A stretch of 48,240 nt of DNA. Source: Caballeronia glebae. GTDB taxonomy: Bacteria > Pseudomonadota > Gammaproteobacteria > Burkholderiales > Burkholderiaceae. The translations under genes were made by a program, and so were the position numbers. Below the pieces are notes generated by a model, which had not been told where the DNA came from, did no database searches, and saw only the letters and a program-made list of their open reading frames with translations. Below are positions 41,365 through 48,240 of this stretch, in pieces. The stretch spans positions 1 through 48,240 of the forward strand of contig NZ_FCOJ02000057.1 in NCBI RefSeq assembly GCF_001545035.1, written 5' to 3'. Numbering within the stretch: position 1 is the stretch's first letter; each line of letters begins with the position of its first letter.

Positions 41365-41393
41365 TTGAATGTTCATCCGCCGCGGCGCATATT
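41365..41393 (+). promoter_or_regulatory. Candidate mntH promoter
   Basis: TTGAAT (41365-41370) and CATATT (41388-41393), 17 bases apart, give a start near 41400. The gene start is 41436. The 26-bp dyad is 45 bases further upstream, so it does not overlap this promoter. Confidence 0.5.
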
Positions 41394-41435
41394 TCCACCA
41401 CGCCCACAGCAGGTATCCGCAGGAGAAACGAGCCG

Positions 41436-42779
41436 ATGCTTGATCCTGTACGCCCCGCTTCGACACCGCCCGAGCAGGACGACGCGTTCCGCCCGAGCCT
41501 CCCGGAGGTGTACGCGTCGGTTCACGTGCCGGAAGGCGGCCGATGGATTCGGCGCTTTCTCGCGTTCGCCGGTCCGGGGTTCATGATATCCGTCGGCTAT
41601 ATGGACCCGGGCAACTGGGCGACCGACATCACCGGCGGTTCGCGCTTCGGCTACACCTTGCTCACCGTCATTTTATTGTCGAACCTGATGGCGATTCTGC
41701 TGCAGGCGCTCGCAGTCCGCCTGGGCGTCGCGACCGGGCGCGATCTCGCGCAAGCCTGCCGCGATCATTATCCGAAGCCGGTGAATTTCGCGCTGTGGCT
41801 CGTGTGCGAGACCGCGATCGTCGCGTGCGATCTGGCCGAAGTGATCGGCACCGCCATCGCGCTGCAACTGCTCTTCGGCATTCCGTTGATCGCGGGCGCG
41901 CTCCTGACCGCGCTCGACGCATTCCTCTTACTGCTGCTGATCAACAAAGGCTTTCGGCTGCTGGAAGCGTTCGTCATCGCGCTTCTGGTCGTGATCGCGA
42001 GTTGTTTCGCGTTGCAGATCGCGGCCGCCGCGCCGCCGCTCGCCGATGTCCTGCGCGGTTTCGTGCCGTCGCCGCGCATCGTCGCCGACCGCGAAATGCT
42101 GTACGTCGCGATCGGCATCATCGGCGCGACGGTCATGCCGCACAATCTGTATCTGCATTCGTCGATCGTGCAGACGCGCGCATACGGCAAATCCGTCGCG
42201 GCCCGGCGCAGCGCGATTCGCTGGGCGACGATCGACAGCACCATCGCGCTGACGCTCGCGCTTTTCATCAACGCGGCGATCCTGATCGTCGCGGCCGCCG
42301 TGTTCCACGCGAACGGTCACGATGAAGTCGCGGAAATCGGCGATGCGTTCCACCTCCTCTCGCCGTTGCTCGGCCTGAGCATCGCATCGACGCTCTTCGC
42401 GGTTGCGCTGCTCGCGTCGGGGCTGAATTCGACCGTTACCGCGACGCTCGCCGGCCAGATCGTAATGGAAGGCTTTCTGCGGCTACGGATTCCGAACTGG
42501 GCGCGGCGCCTCATCACGCGCGGGATCGCCATCGTTCCCGTGGTCGTGGTCACGGCGATCTACGGCGAGAAGGGCACCGGCCAGTTGCTCGTGCTGAGCC
42601 AGGTCATTCTGTCGATGCAACTGCCATTCGCCGTGATTCCGCTGGTGCTTTTCGTGTCGGACCGCCGGAAAATGGGCGTCTTCGCGATTTCGCGCTGGAC
42701 GAGCGCGCTGTCGTGGCTGGTGGCGGCCGTGATCGTCGTGCTCAACGTGAAGCTGCTTGCCGACACGCTGTTGTCGTAG
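41436..42779 (+). CDS. mntH: Nramp-family divalent metal transporter (MntH-like)
   Basis: A 447-residue Nramp protein with eleven membrane helices. The TM1 metal site is GYMDPGNWATDI and the TM6 site is GATVMPHNLYLHSS, the signatures of proton-coupled Mn(II)/Fe(II) importers. The cytoplasmic N-terminus is about 40 residues. ATG 41436 follows AGGAGAAACG. No MntR gene is adjacent and no recognisable Mn operator overlaps the promoter. It lies upstream of the hydrolase/SnoaL fusion gene by 52 bases. Confidence 0.95.
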   Translation: MLDPVRPASTPPEQDDAFRPSLPEVYASVHVPEGGRWIRRFLAFAGPGFMISVGYMDPGNWATDITGGSRFGYTLLTVILLSNLMAILLQALAVRLGVATGRDLAQACRDHYPKPVNFALWLVCETAIVACDLAEVIGTAIALQLLFGIPLIAGALLTALDAFLLLLLINKGFRLLEAFVIALLVVIASCFALQIAAAAPPLADVLRGFVPSPRIVADREMLYVAIGIIGATVMPHNLYLHSSIVQTRAYGKSVAARRSAIRWATIDSTIALTLALFINAAILIVAAAVFHANGHDEVAEIGDAFHLLSPLLGLSIASTLFAVALLASGLNSTVTATLAGQIVMEGFLRLRIPNWARRLITRGIAIVPVVVVTAIYGEKGTGQLLVLSQVILSMQLPFAVIPLVLFVSDRRKMGVFAISRWTSALSWLVAAVIVVLNVKLLADTLLS

Positions 42780-42831
42780 GCGCGTCGCGCGCGCAAAACA
42801 TTCCCTCTATATATATACGGAGACGCAGACC

Positions 42832-43995
42832 ATGAGCGGTCGCTTCATCGACATTACGCTTCGCGACGGCACGACGCTTCCCGCTTACGTCACGCAGCCC
42901 GCGAAGGGTTCGGGTCCGGGCATCGTGTTGCTGCACGACGCGGCCGGCCTCGACGACTTCGTGAAGCGCTCGGCCGATCTGTACGCCGAGGAAGGGTATG
43001 TCGTGCTCGCGCCGCAACTTCCCGAGCTCGATCCGAAGCCGGGCGGCATCGCCGCGGAAAATTTCGCGGCGCTCGTCGATGCTCTGCGCGCGTTGCCGCA
43101 GCACGCCGGCAAAGTGAGCGTGATCGGTTACGGGCGCGGCGGCCGATTCGCGACGCGCATCGCCGCGCAGGCCGATGTCGATTGCGCCGCCTGTTACTAC
43201 GCCGACGACTTTAGCGCCTGCCTCGCCGATATTCCGACGATCCGCTGCCCGATGGTCTTCCACTTCCCCGAGCACGGCGCGCCCGATGCACGCGAAGTCG
43301 AGGCGGCGTTCGCGGGCAGACCGTACATCGAACGCTACGTTTATCCGGGCGTGTCGGCGGGCTTTATCGTGGCGGATCGCGAGCACTATGACAAACCCGC
43401 CGCGCTGATGGCGTACTCGCGCACGCTTTCCATGCTGCGCAAGGTGCTCGGCCCGCACTTCGATCTGAACCATCTCTGGGAGCAGCACTGCTACTTCGAG
43501 TTCGGTGCGCGCGATGTCGACGCCGTGATGCCGACGATGGTCGACGAGCCTTACGTGAATCACGTACCGACGATGACGGGCGGCGTCGGTCACGATCAAT
43601 TGAAGCGCTTCTACCGATATCACTTCGTCCACTCGAATCCCGCCGACACGAAGCTGATTCCGGTGTCGCGCACGATCGGCGCGGACCGCGTCGTCGACGA
43701 ATTCGTGTTCTGCGCGACGCACAGTTGCGAAATCGACTGGCTGCTGCCCGGTCTCGCGCCGACGGGAAAATACTTCGAGGTCCCGATGCTCGCTGTGATC
43801 CGCTTTCGCGGCGACAAACTCTACAACGAGCATATCTACTGGGATCAGGCTTCGGTGCTGGTCCAGATCGGCGTGCTGAACCCCGAGGGCTTGCCGGTCG
43901 CCGGCCGGAGAACGGCCGAGAAGCTGATCGACGAAACGCTGCCGAGCAACGCGTTGATGCCGAACTGGGCATCGAGCGAGGGCAAGCCTATATAA
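42832..43995 (+). CDS. Dienelactone hydrolase-like / SnoaL-like fusion, nucleophile missing
   Basis: A 387-residue fusion. The N-terminal domain (about 1-230) has the dienelactone hydrolase fold (GIVLLHDAAGLDDFVKRSADLYAEEGYVVLAPQLPE). However the nucleophile elbow, normally GxCxGG, reads GYGRGG with Gly101 at the catalytic Cys position, so this hydrolase is probably inactive in the usual way. The C-terminal domain (about 245-370) looks like an NTF2/SnoaL fold (YVNHVPTMTGGVGHDQLKRFYRYHF). ATG 42832 follows CGGAGACGC. It sits between mntH and the P450 gene, possibly acting with the latter. Confidence 0.78.
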   Translation: MSGRFIDITLRDGTTLPAYVTQPAKGSGPGIVLLHDAAGLDDFVKRSADLYAEEGYVVLAPQLPELDPKPGGIAAENFAALVDALRALPQHAGKVSVIGYGRGGRFATRIAAQADVDCAACYYADDFSACLADIPTIRCPMVFHFPEHGAPDAREVEAAFAGRPYIERYVYPGVSAGFIVADREHYDKPAALMAYSRTLSMLRKVLGPHFDLNHLWEQHCYFEFGARDVDAVMPTMVDEPYVNHVPTMTGGVGHDQLKRFYRYHFVHSNPADTKLIPVSRTIGADRVVDEFVFCATHSCEIDWLLPGLAPTGKYFEVPMLAVIRFRGDKLYNEHIYWDQASVLVQIGVLNPEGLPVAGRRTAEKLIDETLPSNALMPNWASSEGKPI

Positions 43996-44133
43996 CGCGG
44001 CAGCGTTACCAATCCCGGCACGCTGCGGATAAACAGCAGCGTCGAGTGCGGGTTCGACAACGCGTACCGCGATGACCGAAGCGGCGAGGCGTTGCATACT
44101 ATCGTCACGACAAGAAAAGACCAGGAGACAAGC

Positions 44134-46470
44134 ATGACCGACGTGGCCGGCGAAAACCGCGCGCCCCGATGTCCTTTCCATGACGAAACACGCGCGCCGA
44201 ACGGCTGTCCTGTCAGCGCGGGCGCGGCCGGGTTCGATCCCTTCGGCGACGGCTATCAGCAAGACCCGCCCGAATACGTGCGCTGGGCGCGCGAGCGCGA
44301 ACCGGTGTTCTTCAGCCCGAAACTCGGTTACTGGGTCGTCACGCGCTACGACGACATCAAGGCGATCTTCCGCGACAACATCACGTTCAGCCCGTCGATC
44401 GCGCTCGAAAAGATCACGCCGACCGGCCCCGAAGCGAACGCGGTGCTCGCGTCTTACGGCTTTGCGCTCAACCGCACGCTCGTCAACGAGGACGAGCCCG
44501 CGCACATGCCGCGCCGTCGCGCGCTGATGGACCCGTTCACGCCTGACGCGCTCGCCCATCACGAACCGATGGTGCGTGCGCTCGCGCGCGAGTACGTCGA
44601 TCGCTTCATCGACGACGGCCGCGCCGATCTCGTCGATCAGATGCTGTGGGAAGTGCCGCTCACCGTCGCGCTGCATTTTCTCGGCGTGCCCGAAGAAGAC
44701 ATGGACACGTTGCGCCGCTATTCGATCGCGCACACGGTCAACACATGGGGACGGCCGAAGCCCGAGGAGCAGGTCGAAGTCGCGCACGCGGTCGGCAAGT
44801 TCTGGCAATACGCGGGCAAGGTGCTCGACAAGATGCGCGAGGACCCGTCCGGTCCCGGCTGGATGCAATACGGCATCCGCAAGCAGAAGGAATTGCCCGA
44901 CGTCGTTACGGATTCCTATCTGCATTCGATGATGATGGCGGGCATCGTCGCCGCGCACGAGACGACGGCCAACGCGACCGCGAACGCGATGAAGCTGCTG
45001 CTTCAACATCCCGATGCATGGCGTGATATCTGCGACGACCCGAGCCTGATTCCGAACGCGGTCGAAGAGTGTCTGCGGCATAACGGATCGGTCGCGGCAT
45101 GGCGGCGGCTGGCGACGAAAGACGTGACGATCGGCGGCGTCGAGATTGCGGCGGGCTCGAAGCTTCTGATCGTCACGTCGTCGGCGAATCACGATCAACA
45201 TCAGTTCGCCGACGCCGATCTCTTCGACATCCGCCGCGAAAACGCCAGCGATCAACTGACCTTCGGCTACGGCGCGCATCAGTGCATGGGCAAAAATCTC
45301 GCGCGCATGGAGATGCAGGTGTTTCTCGACGAGCTCACGCGCCGCCTGCCGCATATGCGGCTCGCCGCGCAGCGCTTCACGTATGTGCCGAACACGTCGT
45401 TTCGCGGGCCGGAGCATCTTCACATCGAATGGGACCCGGCGATGAATCCCGAACGCGCCGATCCGGCGGTGCGCGAGCCGCGCGCGGTCGTGCGTATCGG
45501 CGAGCCTTCCTCGCATGCGGTGAACCGCGCGGTGATCGTCGAGTCGGTGAAGGCGTGCGCGGATCGCATCGCGCGCGTGCGGCTGGTATCGGCGAACGGG
45601 CGCGATCTGCCGCGCTGGACGGCGGGCTCGCATATCGACGTCGTATGCGGCGAGACCGGCATCTCGCGCCAGTATTCGCTGTGCGGCGATCCCGACGACG
45701 CGCGCGCGTTCGAAATCGCGGTGTTGCGCGAGACGCAGAGCCGCGGCGGCTCGGCGTGGGTGCATGAGAATGAGAACGTGAAGCCCGGCGCGCACTGGCG
45801 CATCCGCGGCCCGCGCAATCATTTTCGGCTCGACGAGACCGCGAAAAAGCTCGTGCTGATCGCGGGCGGCATCGGCATCACGCCGATCAGCGCAATGGCG
45901 CGGCGCGCGCGTGCGCTCGGCATCGACTACGAAGTGCACTACAGCGGACGCTCGCGCGCGTCAATGGCCTTGCTCGACGAGATGCGCGCGCTGCACGGCG
46001 AACGCCTGCGCGCGTACATCTCGGAAGAAGGCGCGCGCAACGATTTCGCCGCGCTCGCCGTGGACGAGGACACGCTCGTCTACGCGTGCGGCCCGGCGCG
46101 CATGCTCGAAGCGCTCGGCGACGCGAGCGCGTCCTGGCCCGAAGACGCGCTGAGGATCGAGCATTTCGAATCGAAACTCGGCACGCTCGATCCGGAAAAG
46201 GAGCGCGCGTTCGAAGTCGAACTGAAGGATTCGGGCCTCGTGCTGACCGTCCCGGCCGATCAGACGCTGCTCACGACACTTCGGCGCGCGAACGTCGATG
46301 TGCAGAGCGACTGCGAAGAAGGTCTGTGTGGATCATGCGAGGTGCGCGTGCTCGACGGCGATATCGATCATCGCGACGTGGTGCTGACTAAAGCCGAACG
46401 CCAGTCGAACAACCGCATGATGACGTGCTGTTCGCGCGCGAAGGGCGAAAGGCTCGTCTTGGCGCTTTGA
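44134..46470 (+). CDS. Self-sufficient cytochrome P450 fused to FMN/[2Fe-2S] reductase (CYP116B-like)
   Basis: A 778-residue single-chain monooxygenase. The P450 domain (1 to about 450) has the I-helix AGIVAAHETTANA and the haem-Cys motif FGYGAHQCMG (Cys384). The rest is a phthalate dioxygenase reductase-like module: an FMN/NAD(P)H-binding region (about 470-690; RQYSLCG, AGGIGITPISAMARR) and a C-terminal plant-type ferredoxin (CEEGLCGSCEVRVL ... CC). This is the layout of P450 RhF and relatives. Substrate unknown. The ribosome site is AGGAGACA, 3 bases before ATG. Confidence 0.94.
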   Translation: MTDVAGENRAPRCPFHDETRAPNGCPVSAGAAGFDPFGDGYQQDPPEYVRWAREREPVFFSPKLGYWVVTRYDDIKAIFRDNITFSPSIALEKITPTGPEANAVLASYGFALNRTLVNEDEPAHMPRRRALMDPFTPDALAHHEPMVRALAREYVDRFIDDGRADLVDQMLWEVPLTVALHFLGVPEEDMDTLRRYSIAHTVNTWGRPKPEEQVEVAHAVGKFWQYAGKVLDKMREDPSGPGWMQYGIRKQKELPDVVTDSYLHSMMMAGIVAAHETTANATANAMKLLLQHPDAWRDICDDPSLIPNAVEECLRHNGSVAAWRRLATKDVTIGGVEIAAGSKLLIVTSSANHDQHQFADADLFDIRRENASDQLTFGYGAHQCMGKNLARMEMQVFLDELTRRLPHMRLAAQRFTYVPNTSFRGPEHLHIEWDPAMNPERADPAVREPRAVVRIGEPSSHAVNRAVIVESVKACADRIARVRLVSANGRDLPRWTAGSHIDVVCGETGISRQYSLCGDPDDARAFEIAVLRETQSRGGSAWVHENENVKPGAHWRIRGPRNHFRLDETAKKLVLIAGGIGITPISAMARRARALGIDYEVHYSGRSRASMALLDEMRALHGERLRAYISEEGARNDFAALAVDEDTLVYACGPARMLEALGDASASWPEDALRIEHFESKLGTLDPEKERAFEVELKDSGLVLTVPADQTLLTTLRRANVDVQSDCEEGLCGSCEVRVLDGDIDHRDVVLTKAERQSNNRMMTCCSRAKGERLVLAL

Positions 46471-46529
46471 CGGTTTGCCGGAATCCGGGCGGCTTGCGCA
46501 GCCGCTCGAAGTGATTACTTCCTCGCCGA

Positions 46530-46990
46530 CGGATGACAAAATGTCGCGCAATAACCAACCGATTAACTGCTCATATTTTCATCACGCCGTCATATATATC
46601 CAAATCGAGAAGCGGATAAAGATTGAATGGTTATACCCAGTGGTTAATTCGAATATAAGGTCTAACTTCGCAAAGGCGTCTTGGACGAACGTTTGGTAGC
46701 GGCGGCCGTTGGCTGAAATAACGAACGACCTGCGTCTGTATTACGTGGTTACCCGGAATCCGCGAAATCGATCGAGCTGACGCGCAATTTTCGTCGTCAT
46801 ATAGGATGATTATTGAACGTGCGTTCGAGTAAAACTGCGATATTCGGCATGATGAGCATGCGAATTTTTACTGGTTTTAGGGTTTATACCTACTAATATG
46901 AAATTTTTTACGCATATTTTGCGTTTAAAATTGTTACTGATTTGGTGCGTCGCACAAGCGCACACAACCGAATAACTTCCTATAGACCTT
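46530..46990. other. AT-rich gene-free stretch
   Basis: The 46471-47398 gap holds no gene I can support. Its first half is much richer in A and T than the window. It includes an imperfect dyad, AATTTTTTACGCA (46902-46914) and TGCGTTTAAAATT (46920-46932), 11 of 13 matched, and the motif AGGGTTTATACCTAC (46879-46893), which nearly repeats the small-RNA promoter region near 12145. It may be a regulatory or acquired segment. Confidence 0.5.
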
Positions 46991-47305
46991 GCTGCACGAC
47001 GGCGCGAAAGTTCGCGCGGTGGAATCACGCGCGCACGATTCACGCGGCAAGGCGAAGAGAAGGCCGGTGCTGAACCTGAGAGATTTTATTAAAGGCCCAT
47101 ATAAATGGACCAAGCAATTGGCTACACGTTTGCCGTATCCCGTTCGGGATTATCCAGGCGGAACGAACCTCGTCTTTCGGGCGAAGTCATCCCGTAGTCG
47201 GCGCGACGCCCTTTGAAAGTCGCTCTCTCACGCATCGGACGGTCGGACATCGCTCCGCAATCGACGTTGCGCATCAATCGCCCGGGTTCGTACCGAACTC
47301 AACGA

Positions 47306-47322
47306 ATCCATTCGGAATGGAT
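47306..47322. repeat. Palindrome upstream of the thiolase gene
   Basis: ATCCATTC and GAATGGAT are perfect inverted copies around one G (47306-47322). It lies about 80 bases before the acetyl-CoA acetyltransferase start, so it is a plausible operator. Confidence 0.45.
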
Positions 47323-47398
47323 GTGTTTCCGTATCGCGTGAGTGCCATCGCAAACGGAAAGTCCGTTCATGCTTTCGCTGTTTCACGAGGAAAAGAAA

Positions 47399-48240
47399 AT
47401 GACTGACGTAGTGATCGTATCCGCCGCGCGTACGGCGGTAGGCAAGTTCGGCGGCTCGCTCGCGAAGATCGCGGCGCCGGAACTGGGCGCGACGGTGATC
47501 AGGGCCGTGCTGGAGCGCGCAGGCGTGAAGCCGGATCAGATAAGCGAAGTGATTTTGGGCCAGGTATTGGCCGCTGGCTCGGGCCAGAATCCGGCGCGCC
47601 AATCGCTCATCAAGGCGGGTTTGCCCGCCATGGTTCCCGGCATGACGATCAATAAGGTTTGCGGTTCGGGCCTGAAGGCGGTGATGCTGGCGGCGAACGC
47701 GATTATCGCGGGCGACGCGGAGATCGTCATCGCGGGCGGCCAGGAAAACATGAGCGCGGCGCCGCATGTGCTGCCGGGCTCGCGCGACGGTTTTCGCATG
47801 GGCGACGCGAAGCTGATCGACACGATGATCGTCGATGGCCTGTGGGACGTTTATAACAACTACCACATGGGCACGACGGCGGAAAACGTCGCGAAGGAAT
47901 TCGGCATCACGCGCGAGCAGCAGGACGCGTTCGCGGCGCTGTCGCAAAACAAGGCGGAAGCCGCGCAGAAGGCCGGCCGCTTCAACGACGAAATCGTGCC
48001 GGTCGCGATTCCGCAACGCAAGGGCGAGCCGCTGCAGTTCAACACCGACGAATTCGTGCGTCACGGCGTGACGGCCGATGCGCTCGCGGGGCTGAAGCCC
48101 GCGTTCTCGAAGGAAGGCACGGTGACGGCGGCGAACGCATCGGGCCTCAACGACGGCGCGGCGGCGGTCGTGGTGATGTCGGCGAAGAAGGCCGAAGCGC
48201 TGGGGCTCACGCCGCTCGCGCGCATCAAGGCATACGCGAA
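47399..48240 (+). CDS. Acetyl-CoA acetyltransferase (thiolase), N-terminal part (runs off the window)
   Basis: The first 280 residues of a thiolase. TDVVIVSAARTAVGKFGGSLAK opens the fold, the acylated Cys lies in NKVCGSGLKAV (about residue 88), and GGQENMSAAPH and ANASGLNDGAAAVVVMS are conserved segments. It condenses two acetyl-CoA to acetoacetyl-CoA or cleaves it back, serving polyhydroxybutyrate synthesis or fatty-acid and ketone catabolism. The second catalytic Cys/His lie beyond the edge. GAGGAAAAG precedes ATG 47399. No phaB or phaC is visible. Confidence 0.93.
   Translation, partial: MTDVVIVSAARTAVGKFGGSLAKIAAPELGATVIRAVLERAGVKPDQISEVILGQVLAAGSGQNPARQSLIKAGLPAMVPGMTINKVCGSGLKAVMLAANAIIAGDAEIVIAGGQENMSAAPHVLPGSRDGFRMGDAKLIDTMIVDGLWDVYNNYHMGTTAENVAKEFGITREQQDAFAALSQNKAEAAQKAGRFNDEIVPVAIPQRKGEPLQFNTDEFVRHGVTADALAGLKPAFSKEGTVTAANASGLNDGAAAVVVMSAKKAEALGLTPLARIKAYA

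Noticed and set aside
42742..45939. A 1065-residue open frame on the minus strand across mntH, the hydrolase fusion and the P450
   Set aside because: It is an antisense shadow of three genes with clear domains. Its sequence is Arg/His-rich, low in motifs, and spans intergenic DNA. This is typical of high-GC frame openness.
46989..47216. A 75-residue plus-strand frame upstream of the thiolase
   Set aside because: No ribosome site, Arg/Lys-rich composition and no motif. It spans a likely regulatory region.
1..48240. tRNA, rRNA, CRISPR arrays, transposases
   Set aside because: I looked for their hallmarks (cloverleaf with CCA-like ends, repeated spacers, DDE transposase genes with terminal repeats) and saw none.

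Overview
The window is GC-rich (roughly 60-65% by eye), densely coded DNA of a Burkholderiaceae-type betaproteobacterium, most like Paraburkholderia/Caballeronia/Burkholderia. This is inferred from gene content and codon style, without a database search. A replication and partition locus at 35.3-41.3 kb (rep, parB, parA, a large tyrosine recombinase) suggests that the window holds the origin region of a secondary replicon (chromosome 2 or chromid). A second housekeeping-type sigma gene (rpoD) lies beside it.

Layout. 1-1 kb: the start of a leftward gene for a Tle3-like type VI lipase effector, cut by the window edge. 1.2-10.2 kb: PAS-GGDEF diguanylate cyclase, SDR, small potassium channel, MFS exporter with a divergent LysR regulator, a pyruvyl-transferase-like enzyme, a VapBC toxin-antitoxin pair, a small unknown ORF with a VOC protein, and two lipoproteins. 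10.5-15.4 kb: sorbosone-type PQQ dehydrogenase with its cytochrome c, a probable small RNA, a YhcG/DUF1016-like nuclease, a DnaA-box-like cluster, a GST and an enoyl-CoA hydratase. 15.6-21.7 kb: molybdate ABC transporter modABC behind a ModE-type operator, NudK-like Nudix hydrolase, DeoR-family regulator, and envelope proteins. 21.7-29.0 kb: a complete-looking acetoin catabolism regulon read leftward (acoR, a sigma-54 promoter, acoX, acoA, acoB, acoC), then a lipoate-protein ligase. 29.2-32.9 kb: SDR, GST, small exported proteins and a decayed chemoreceptor fragment. 33.0-41.3 kb: rpoD, rep, a predicted antisense RNA, parB, parA, tyrosine recombinase and a 26-bp dyad. 41.4-48.2 kb: mntH, an unusual dienelactone-hydrolase/SnoaL fusion, a self-sufficient P450, an AT-rich gap, and the start of an acetyl-CoA acetyltransferase gene.

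The most interesting part is the replicon core. Its order is parA, parB, a gap carrying a predicted countertranscribed RNA, then rep, which mirrors repABC plasmids although Rep is not an obvious RepC. The RNA runs opposite to rep, has a sigma-70-like promoter, repeats the same hexanucleotide loop in two hairpins, and ends in a 12-bp terminator stem. An AT-rich stretch inside rep could be the origin. A tyrosine recombinase directly upstream has a dif-like 10-6-10 dyad just before its own gene, which suggests a built-in multimer-resolution module. A second predicted small RNA at 12.16-12.23 kb carries an anti-Shine-Dalgarno segment that matches several ribosome sites here, best of all acoA.
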